The notes under the pieces were generated by a model. The model saw nothing but the letters and a program-made list of their open reading frames with translations, was not told the DNA's origin and did no database searches. A DNA stretch of 9,740 nt from Thermohalobaculum sp039026295 (GTDB lineage: Bacteria; Pseudomonadota; Alphaproteobacteria; Rhodobacterales; Rhodobacteraceae), in NCBI GenBank assembly GCA_039026295.1, contig JBCCMP010000176.1, positions 1-9,740 of the forward strand. Reading direction: 5' to 3'. Position numbers and translations under genes: made by a program. Numbering within the stretch: position 1 is the first letter of the stretch; each line of letters opens with the position of its first letter. Of this stretch, positions 4,389-9,740 are shown piece by piece.

Positions 4389-6545
4389 ATGCGTTCCTTT
4401 GCGATAAAGCCCCAAGTCTCTGCCGGAAGGTCCAGCAACGGCGACATGAGCCTGCTGGATCTGTTGGACGTGTTGAAGCGGGGCAAATGGTCCATTGCCT
4501 TCTGGACGGTCATTTGCGGTTTGATCGGCGGTCTCTATGCATTCCAGCTCGCGACGCCGCTCTACACCGCCAAGTCAACCGTCAGCCTGCAAAGCCGCAA
4601 GGAGTCTATTGTAGATCTGGCCAGTCCTGTCTCTGCGCTGGGCAATGATCTGTTCACGATCAACACAGAGGTCGAGACACTTCAATCACGGGGTCTGGCG
4701 ACGAAGCTTGTCGACAAGTTGAACCTGGTCGAAAATCCGATCTTCAACAAGGCGCTCAGAGAACGCACCCATGATCCTGATGCAGAGCCAGACATGCTTT
4801 CGGGGGTGCTAGCGGGGCTGGGTTTCGCCAGCGGCGACGAAGATCAGGGGCCTGCTCGGACCGAAGAAGAGCAACGAGACTTCGAGCGCACGCAGGTCAT
4901 TGGCCAGCTTTTAAAAGCACTCGATATAACCAACGAGAAATACAGCTTCGTCTTTCATATTGAGGCGACCACAACGGACGCAGCTACCTCTGCCCGCATC
5001 GCCAACGGTCTGGCCGAAGCATATGTCGAGGATCAGATCGCGATAAAGTATGAGGCGACCCAGCAGGCCACGGCCTGGTTGACGTCGCGTGTTGCCGATC
5101 TGGAGCAGGAACTGGAAGAGGCGGAGAACAAGGTCAAAGCTTACAATGCGACCACGGATCTTTTGGACCCTGCGGCGCTGGAAATACTGAACCGTCAGTT
5201 GAAGGATCGCAGAGATCGCATTGCAGATGCCCGAACGGCCGCGCGACTGGCCGAAGAGAAACAGACCCGGCTGGAAACGGCACTTGCCAGTGGGGATCGT
5301 TCGGAAATGGCGACGATTGCCCAAGACACCCGGCTTGATCAGTACTCGACGCGACTGAACGTGCCAGAGATCCAGACGGCCTTCGACCAGTACTTCACTC
5401 GCATTCTGGAACGCGCACGGTTCGAAGCACGCCAGTCCGCAACAACTGTCGCCACCCTGGTGCAGTCGATCGCGGAACTGGAAGGACAGGTGGAGCAGCA
5501 GTCCGGTGAGTTGCTGAAGCTTGAGCAGTTGGAGCGTGAAGCCGCGGCAAGCCGTCAGATCTACGAGTATTTCCTGAGCCGTTTGAAAGAAATTTCTGTG
5601 CAACAGGGAATTCACAGCGCGGACAGCCGGATCTTGTCACTGGCGACAGTTCCGCGTTTTCCGTCCGCGCCGCGCACGGCGATCATCCTGGCCGTCACTA
5701 TGTTCATGGGCATGTTGCTGGGTATGGCGTTGGTTCTAATGCGAGAGTTGCGGCAGAACGGTTTCCGTGCCGCGCAGGATCTGGAAGCAGCAACCGGAAT
5801 AAGCGTGCTGGCGCAGATCCCGTCTGCCCCCGTCACACGGCGTCGGCGTTTGCTGCGCTATCTCGAGACAAAACCCGCCTCGGCTTTGGCGGAGGCTGTC
5901 CGGAACTTGCGAACATCTGTCATTTTGTCGAATGTCGACAAGCCCCCACAGGTCATCATGATCACCTCGTCTCTGCCCGGGGAGGGCAAGACAACGCAAT
6001 CCATGGCGCTGGCTCAGAGCTTCGCGTCCATGGGTAGGAAAGTCCTGTTGATTGAGGGGGACATCCGTCGCCGGGTGTTCCGGGAGATCTTCCGGCTGGA
6101 CACGAAGAGCGGATTGATCAAGGCGATCACCCAGGATCTTGCATTTTCGGAGGTCGTGCACCATTCGGAGGAACTGGGCATAGATGTTCTGGCTGGAGAG
6201 CGTTCTACAGTGAATGCAGCCGATTTCTTCTCGTCTGGTCGCGTCAAAACCTTCATTGATCGCGCGCGCGCCGAATATGACATCATACTGATCGACACGC
6301 CGCCGGTGCTGGTCGTTCCGGATGCAAGGGTAATAGGACAGTTGGCTGACACGGTGCTCTATGTGGTGCACTGGAACCGCACGACCCGTGTGCAGGTCGA
6401 AGAGGGCCTGAATGCATTTGCCTCGGTCGATATTCAGGTCGCCGGTCTGGTTCTGAGCCAGATCAACATTCGCAAAGCAGCGTATTACGGCGGCAGGTAT
6501 CGTGAAATTTACGCAGCCTATGACACCAAATATTATCGAAACTGA
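4389..6545 (+). CDS. Polysaccharide copolymerase with tyrosine autokinase domain (Wzz plus BY-kinase, Wzc/ExoP type)
   Basis: The 718-residue inner-membrane protein sets chain length and drives export of capsule or exopolysaccharide. In order: Wzz domain from about residue 20 with a first membrane helix at 34-55; a long periplasmic coiled-coil region (about 215-405); a GNVR-like segment (about 375-428) ending in the Pro-rich PRFPSAP; a second helix at 430-452; then a cytoplasmic BY-kinase domain. That domain carries an ExxRxxR oligomerisation motif (E502, R505, R508), Walker A SSLPGEGKTT (527-536, K534), Walker A' LLIEGDIRR (553-561, D558) and Walker B IILIDTPP (632-639, D636). The last 20 residues contain seven tyrosines (699, 700, 704, 708, 711, 715, 716), the usual autophosphorylation cluster. 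AGGA six bases before the ATG supports this start. The full length is normal for a fused proteobacterial enzyme. A cognate phosphatase and a Wza exporter would be expected nearby but are not in the window. Confidence 0.96.
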   Translation: MRSFAIKPQVSAGRSSNGDMSLLDLLDVLKRGKWSIAFWTVICGLIGGLYAFQLATPLYTAKSTVSLQSRKESIVDLASPVSALGNDLFTINTEVETLQSRGLATKLVDKLNLVENPIFNKALRERTHDPDAEPDMLSGVLAGLGFASGDEDQGPARTEEEQRDFERTQVIGQLLKALDITNEKYSFVFHIEATTTDAATSARIANGLAEAYVEDQIAIKYEATQQATAWLTSRVADLEQELEEAENKVKAYNATTDLLDPAALEILNRQLKDRRDRIADARTAARLAEEKQTRLETALASGDRSEMATIAQDTRLDQYSTRLNVPEIQTAFDQYFTRILERARFEARQSATTVATLVQSIAELEGQVEQQSGELLKLEQLEREAAASRQIYEYFLSRLKEISVQQGIHSADSRILSLATVPRFPSAPRTAIILAVTMFMGMLLGMALVLMRELRQNGFRAAQDLEAATGISVLAQIPSAPVTRRRRLLRYLETKPASALAEAVRNLRTSVILSNVDKPPQVIMITSSLPGEGKTTQSMALAQSFASMGRKVLLIEGDIRRRVFREIFRLDTKSGLIKAITQDLAFSEVVHHSEELGIDVLAGERSTVNAADFFSSGRVKTFIDRARAEYDIILIDTPPVLVVPDARVIGQLADTVLYVVHWNRTTRVQVEEGLNAFASVDIQVAGLVLSQINIRKAAYYGGRYREIYAAYDTKYYRN

Positions 6546-6577
6546 CCCGTTCGATCTGCGCAAACGGAGGTATCTCG

Positions 6578-6634
6578 GTGCTGCCGCAGACGCTGGTGCG
6601 TGACCGACACTGCGGCGATCACAGCCTCGCTTGA
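6578..6634 (+). CDS. Possible 18-codon small ORF with strong Shine-Dalgarno sequence
   Basis: GGAGG at 6566-6570 is followed after seven bases by GTG (6578), opening an 18-codon frame that ends at TGA 6632-6634. This is the best ribosome-binding site in the autokinase-galE spacer and serves no other gene, which is why it is listed. The predicted peptide (beginning MLPQTLVRD) is not recognised. Its stop overlaps an ATG (TGATG) opening a frame that runs into galE out of register. It might be a leader peptide for galE or a chance match; it is very short. Confidence 0.22.
   Translation: MLPQTLVRDRHCGDHSLA
6583..6616 (+). repeat. Hairpin with inner stem in the autokinase-galE spacer
   Basis: Arms GCCGCAG (6583-6589) and CTGCGGC (6610-6616) pair perfectly, and inside them ACGC (6590-6593) pairs with GCGT (6598-6601) around TGGT. 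The element lies 38 nt after the autokinase stop. A TTTTT run occurs only later, near 6658, so it is not a standard terminator. It overlaps the small ORF at 6578-6634, so translation and folding would exclude each other. Partial termination or attenuation before galE is possible. Confidence 0.35.
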
Positions 6635-6703
6635 TGAAAACAGAAAACAGCCCCGCGTTTTTGCTGACTTTGATGAATAGCCGGCGACAAGGACCCATTC
6701 GTA

Positions 6704-7720
6704 ATGAGCCAGGATCATGTTCTGCTGACCGGCGGCGCTGGCTTCATCGGAAGCCATGTCGCGGCAGAGCTTGCGATGCGGAATGTGGTACCCGTGCTTC
6801 TGGACAACTTCGCAAATTCCCGTCGCTCGGTGATTGGTCGGCTTGAACGCATCACGGGGCACCCTGTGATCTGCGAAGAAGCCGATATCCTTGATGCAGA
6901 TGCGCTTGCCGGTGTATTTGCCCGCTATCCGATCAACGCGGTTGTCCACTTCGCCGCCCTTAAAGCAGTTGGCGAGTCGCTGGAGCGGCCGCTCGATTAT
7001 TTTCAGACGAATGTCAGCGGCCTGATTGGTCTCATGCAGGCTATGCAGAACGCAGGTGTCTTCACGCTCGTCTTTTCGTCCAGCGCTACAGTCTACGGTG
7101 ATACCGCACGATTGCCGATCCCTGAAACCGCACCACTTGGCTATAAAAACCCCTACGGTTTCACCAAGCTTGCCTGCGAACAGGTGATCGAGCAGGCCGA
7201 AGAAGCGGACAATCGCTGGGCCATCGGGCGGTTGCGTTACTTCAATCCGGTCGGTGCGCATCCCTCGTGCCTGATCGGCGAAGATCCCAATGATTCACCG
7301 AACAACCTGATGCCCTATATCGCGAAGGTCGCTGCGGGTGAGTTGCCCGAGGTTCGAATCTTCGGCGATGACTACCCAACCCCCGACGGCACCGGGGTTC
7401 GTGACTACATCCATGTCTGTGATCTTGCAGATGGTCATTTGAAATCTCTTGATGTGTTGCACCGGGAAGGGCGGGGCCATGTGGTGAATCTGGGCACGGG
7501 GCGCGGCCATTCTGTCAAAGAGGTCGTAGACGCCTACAGCAGAGCCGTGGGCCGGGACCTGCCATGGTCGATCCATCCGCGCCGCGACGGCGATGTTGCC
7601 GCGAACTGGGCCGATCCTGCGTGCGCCATGGACCTTCTTGGCTTTCAGGCAACCCGGGATCTCGACGACATGTGTCGATCATCCTGGAACTGGATTCAGG
7701 CCAGTGCAGGGCGCGAATGA
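6704..7720 (+). CDS. galE: UDP-glucose 4-epimerase
   Basis: This 338-residue cytoplasmic enzyme interconverts UDP-glucose and UDP-galactose using bound NAD, supplying sugar donors for the polysaccharide. It is an extended short-chain dehydrogenase/reductase: the NAD-binding GGAGFIG is at residues 10-16, the HFAALKAVGES segment at 82-92, the catalytic Ser in SSSATVYG at 125-132, and the catalytic YxxxK at Tyr151 and Lys155. The substrate-side blocks RYFNPVGAHPS (178-188), GTGVRDYIHV (229-238) and the GDVAANWADP segment (296-305) are all typical of GalE. Its length matches the E. coli enzyme. The ATG at 6704 has AAGGA ten bases upstream. It follows the autokinase gene by 158 nt on the same strand. 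Related epimerases can act on N-acetylated or uronic sugars, but the conserved blocks favour the glucose/galactose form. Confidence 0.96.
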   Translation: MSQDHVLLTGGAGFIGSHVAAELAMRNVVPVLLDNFANSRRSVIGRLERITGHPVICEEADILDADALAGVFARYPINAVVHFAALKAVGESLERPLDYFQTNVSGLIGLMQAMQNAGVFTLVFSSSATVYGDTARLPIPETAPLGYKNPYGFTKLACEQVIEQAEEADNRWAIGRLRYFNPVGAHPSCLIGEDPNDSPNNLMPYIAKVAAGELPEVRIFGDDYPTPDGTGVRDYIHVCDLADGHLKSLDVLHREGRGHVVNLGTGRGHSVKEVVDAYSRAVGRDLPWSIHPRRDGDVAANWADPACAMDLLGFQATRDLDDMCRSSWNWIQASAGRE

Positions 7721-7863
7721 GCATGATCGACGCTCCTTCGATAATGTGTCAGCCGGACGAATTTTGGCAATTGAGCTGTGGCAACGTCGCTGAACATGAC
7801 GCTCTTCAGGTGGGGACTGCAGTAAAATCGTCGCAAGCGTCAAATCGTTATGTCGCCGCGTGA
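7717..7863 (+). CDS. Possible 48-residue protein bridging galE and the nucleotidyltransferase gene
   Basis: An ATG at 7717 overlaps the galE stop (ATGA). The frame runs 48 codons to a TGA at 7861-7863, 14 bases inside the next gene. AGGG lies five bases before the start. This layout would couple translation of galE, the small protein and the nucleotidyltransferase, whose own start at 7850 has no clear ribosome-binding site. Against it, third-position G+C is only about half (26 of 48), below what the neighbours show, and the peptide has no recognised domain; it has two Cys and no membrane helix. Otherwise this 129-nt spacer holds nothing recognisable. Confidence 0.3.
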   Translation: MSMIDAPSIMCQPDEFWQLSCGNVAEHDALQVGTAVKSSQASNRYVAA

Positions 7864-8968
7864 CCTGATCGAAACCTGGCCGCTGCCGCTGCGTTTACTC
7901 GCGGCCCTTTGCGGTGAAGATGCGGACATCACGAAGCTTGCCAGCGCCATGTCCCCGGCAGACTGGGACCGGTTCGCGGAGCTCTGTGTATCGCGGCACC
8001 GTGTGGCATCCTCGCTTCTGCCGAAACTGGGTGATGTCGGGATTCCTGCAGCGGCGCTGTCCGATATTCAATCCTCGGTCCAGCAGATGGCCATGCAGAG
8101 TCTGCAACAGATGGCCGAAACGCGGCGCATCTGCGACCGCATGAAGAAAGCAGGACTTGAGCCTCTGGTCTTCAAGGGCTGGCCTCTGGCGCAGCAGCTT
8201 TACGGGCAACCCGCGGGCCGTCATGCACGCGACATCGATATGCTCATCCCGCCCCGGCAGATCGGCGAGGCCGATGCCGCGATGCGGGATCTGGGCTATC
8301 GCCAGATAGCACGATTTGACGGGGTCGCGCGGCTGGTGGGAACCGCCGGTCTTGATCACCTGGGGCGCGACATCGAGTACTTCCACCCGGATATGTCATT
8401 TAATGTTGAGATCCACTGGCACATGCACCCGTTCAGATGCTGGCCCGATCCGGTGAGAATGCCCGGTGGGCAGGAGCACATCGACACGCAGGCTGGCCGT
8501 ATATTGGTTCCCTCCCAGCGCGCCAATCTGCAGTACCTCGCGGCTCATGGATGTCTGCATCTCTGGTGTCGCCTGAAGTGGCTGCTGGACATCGACCGCA
8601 TCGCCCGGGAGCTTGGGACTGACGGCTTGGAGGTGGAACTCGATGCTGCGTCTTCAAGTCAGGTCTATCGCGCGGTGGCGCAGGCGCTGAGGATGTCAGC
8701 ACATGTTTTTGGGTCCCCGTTGCCGGCCAGACTGTCTGTTGTCGGTGGTCTTGACCGCTGGCTGGAACAAAAGCTGATCGGTTTCATTGCTGACGACAAG
8801 ATGACCATCGCGCAGAATCTGCGCTTCAAGACGTGGACCCGGGTGGCATCCCTGGCGTTGAGCAACAGCATTGGCCAGGCGTTGGGCATTGTCGGGTTTG
8901 ACCTTGTGACCAAACCGCGTCTTGCCTTTGCGATCATGAGATCGCGCCGCCAGGCGCCGCAATGCTGA
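7850..8968 (+). CDS. Nucleotidyltransferase-fold family protein (PF14907-like), function unknown
   Basis: The 372-residue protein fits the uncharacterised nucleotidyltransferase family PF14907. The signature is LVFKGWPLAQQLYG (106-119), then RHARDIDMLI (124-133) with the two metal-binding Asp at 128 and 130, and FNVEIHWHMHP (184-194) with the likely third acid at Glu187. The C-terminal block RLKWLLDIDR (241-250) is also usual for the family. The flanks are mostly helical, with no signal peptide. Members are found in polysaccharide and exosortase-type loci, but their substrate is not established to my knowledge. A role in adding a nucleotidyl or related group to a sugar or protein is inference. 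The ATG at 7850 is the first one available after several in-frame stops. Its Shine-Dalgarno sequence is poor, perhaps because of coupling to the small upstream ORF. The protein is near normal family length. Confidence 0.8.
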   Translation: MSPRDLIETWPLPLRLLAALCGEDADITKLASAMSPADWDRFAELCVSRHRVASSLLPKLGDVGIPAAALSDIQSSVQQMAMQSLQQMAETRRICDRMKKAGLEPLVFKGWPLAQQLYGQPAGRHARDIDMLIPPRQIGEADAAMRDLGYRQIARFDGVARLVGTAGLDHLGRDIEYFHPDMSFNVEIHWHMHPFRCWPDPVRMPGGQEHIDTQAGRILVPSQRANLQYLAAHGCLHLWCRLKWLLDIDRIARELGTDGLEVELDAASSSQVYRAVAQALRMSAHVFGSPLPARLSVVGGLDRWLEQKLIGFIADDKMTIAQNLRFKTWTRVASLALSNSIGQALGIVGFDLVTKPRLAFAIMRSRRQAPQC

Positions 8969-8969
8969 C

Positions 8970-9004
8970 GCATCGGGTGCTCAGGCGCGCACAAAGAAAG
9001 ATGC
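8970..9004 (+). repeat. Imperfect inverted repeat just after the nucleotidyltransferase gene
   Basis: GCATC (8970-8974) pairs with GATGC (9000-9004), and inside it GTGC (8977-8980) pairs with GCAC (8989-8992). It begins two bases after the stop codon, so it could end or stabilise the upstream transcript. A TTTTATAT stretch follows about 14 bases later rather than directly, so intrinsic termination is doubtful. Confidence 0.28.
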
Positions 9005-9010
9005 ATTCCC

Positions 9011-9030
9011 GTTAAACTTTTATATATGGA
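9011..9030 (+). promoter_or_regulatory. AT-rich promoter-like island upstream of cysD
   Basis: TTAAACTTTTATATATGGA stands out as the most AT-rich run in an otherwise GC-rich spacer. TATATA at 9021-9026 could act as a -10 element about 75 nt before the cysD start. I see no good -35 box, so an activator-dependent promoter, as is common for sulfate assimilation genes, is plausible. It suggests cysD has its own promoter and may not belong to the polysaccharide operon. Confidence 0.3.
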
Positions 9031-9045
9031 TGCGCGACAGACAGG

Positions 9046-9073
9046 CCTCTGCCCGGCAAAGTCCGGGGACAGG
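9046..9073 (+). other. Stem-loop in the cysD leader
   Basis: CCCGG (9052-9056) pairs with CCGGG (9063-9067) around a 6-nt loop. Outside a 3-by-3 internal loop, CCT (9046-9048) pairs with AGG (9071-9073). The stem ends about 14 nt before the AGGAG ribosome-binding site at 9088-9092. It could influence translation or be incidental. It does not match a riboswitch I know. Confidence 0.3.
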
Positions 9074-9102
9074 GTGGACACGGCTTCAGGAGAATTCTGC
9101 GC

Positions 9103-9740
9103 ATGACGGCAGCGCCTCTGCATTCAGGCTTACAGGACGCAATCGCGGCTGTTCAGGATCTGACCCATCTGGACCGGTTGGAGGCAGAGGCGATCCACAT
9201 CATCCGGGAGGTCGCGGCGGAGTTCCGGAACCCGGTCATGCTTTACTCCATCGGCAAGGATTCAGCGGTGATGCTGCATCTGAGCATGAAGGCTTTTGCG
9301 CCCGGCGTGCCGCCGTTTCCACTGCTTCACGTGGATACGACCTGGAAGTTCGGCGCGATGATCGAATTTCGCGACCGGATCGCGCAGCAACTTGGACTTG
9401 AGCTGATCGTTCATACCAATCAGGACGGTGTTGCCAAAGGCGTCGGTCCGTTCAGCCACGGATCGAAAGTCCATACGGATATCATGAAGACGCAGGCGCT
9501 GCGTCAGGCGCTGGACGCCGGAAAGTACGATGCCGCGTTCGGCGGCGCGCGCCGGGACGAGGAGAAGTCTCGCGCAAAGGAACGTGTCTTTTCCTTCCGG
9601 TCTGCCGGGCACCGCTGGGACCCCAAGGCGCAGCGGCCTGAACTTTGGTCGCTCTACAACACCCAGATAGGGCCCGGTGAAAGCGTGCGGGTCTTCCCGT
9701 TGTCGAACTGGACCGAACTGGATGTCTGGCAGTACATCCA
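9103..9740 (+). CDS. cysD: Sulfate adenylyltransferase subunit 2 (ATP sulfurylase small subunit), 5' part
   Basis: CysD, together with the GTPase CysN, makes adenosine 5'-phosphosulfate from ATP and sulfate in the cytoplasm. The frame stays open from ATG 9103 to the window edge, giving 212 residues of the usual roughly 300, so the gene is cut by the window and not broken. The PP-loop of the ATP-pyrophosphatase fold is YSIGKDSAVML (48-58), followed by FPLLHVDTTWKF (72-83), FGGARRDEEKSRAKERVFS (146-164), WDPKAQRPELW (172-182) and the WTELDVW segment (203-209), all hallmarks of the family. AGGAG lies ten bases before the ATG. cysN, often fused with cysC, is expected directly downstream. It could serve cysteine synthesis, or sulfate donor supply for a sulfated polysaccharide; the window does not decide. 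Confidence 0.97.
   Translation, partial: MTAAPLHSGLQDAIAAVQDLTHLDRLEAEAIHIIREVAAEFRNPVMLYSIGKDSAVMLHLSMKAFAPGVPPFPLLHVDTTWKFGAMIEFRDRIAQQLGLELIVHTNQDGVAKGVGPFSHGSKVHTDIMKTQALRQALDAGKYDAAFGGARRDEEKSRAKERVFSFRSAGHRWDPKAQRPELWSLYNTQIGPGESVRVFPLSNWTELDVWQYI

Noticed and set aside
3987..4415. 142-codon minus-strand open frame filling the divergent region
   Set aside because: It overlaps the well-supported autokinase start, resembles no family, and covers palindromes and repeats expected of a control region; its repeated EPLDI/EPMDI is just the reverse reading of the 15-bp tandem repeat.
4911..5615. 234-codon minus-strand frame opposite the autokinase periplasmic region
   Set aside because: Antisense to the coiled-coil segment; the high Leu/Gln/Arg content mirrors the sense codons.
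5736..6698. 320-codon minus-strand frame opposite the autokinase domain
   Set aside because: It lies entirely opposite the BY-kinase motifs, whose conservation explains the sequence; its translation shows no recognisable domain.
6631..6846. 71-codon plus-strand frame overlapping the start of galE
   Set aside because: More than half of it is galE read out of frame, and no ribosome-binding site or motif supports it beyond a TGATG overlap with the tiny ORF.

Overview
The window looks like chromosomal DNA from an alphaproteobacterium, most likely a Rhodobacterales (Roseobacter-type) species. This is inferred from the moderately high G+C content, the G/C-rich third codon positions and the protein styles (a fused Wzc/ExoP-type tyrosine autokinase, GalE and CysD of alphaproteobacterial character). 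No rRNA, tRNA, CRISPR, insertion sequence or integrase was seen. The species cannot be fixed from sequence alone.

Most of the window is a surface or exopolysaccharide locus organised around a divergent control region (about 3853-4388). On the minus strand, reading away from that region, are: a monotopic phosphoglycosyltransferase that starts lipid-linked repeat-unit synthesis (3187-3852); a divergent GT-B-like glycosyltransferase (2008-2928); a polytopic membrane protein resembling a short Wzx/MOP flippase and translationally coupled to the glycosyltransferase (935-2008); and a class I SAM-dependent methyltransferase (89-796), followed by an 11-bp inverted repeat at 31-69.

On the plus strand are: a 718-residue Wzz plus BY-kinase polysaccharide copolymerase (4389-6545); UDP-glucose 4-epimerase GalE (6704-7720); a PF14907-type nucleotidyltransferase-fold protein of unknown role (7850-8968); and the 5' part of cysD (9103 to the window end), the small subunit of ATP sulfurylase.

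As a working model, GalE supplies UDP-galactose-type precursors. The phosphoglycosyltransferase and glycosyltransferase build the lipid-linked unit, the methyltransferase may decorate it, and the flippase-like protein may export it. The autokinase controls chain length and export. CysD could supply activated sulfate, either for ordinary assimilation or for a sulfated polymer. No Wzy polymerase, Wza exporter or sulfotransferase is visible, so the locus probably continues outside the window.

The least explained parts are non-coding or marginally coding: the 536-nt divergent region with several symmetric elements, a 15-bp tandem repeat forming a tiny ORF that ends in the autokinase gene's ribosome-binding site, a small GTG ORF with a strong Shine-Dalgarno sequence behind the autokinase gene, and a 48-codon ORF bridging galE and the nucleotidyltransferase gene. 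I found no clear evidence for a wholly new system. The most open questions are the role of the nucleotidyltransferase and whether the small ORFs are translated.
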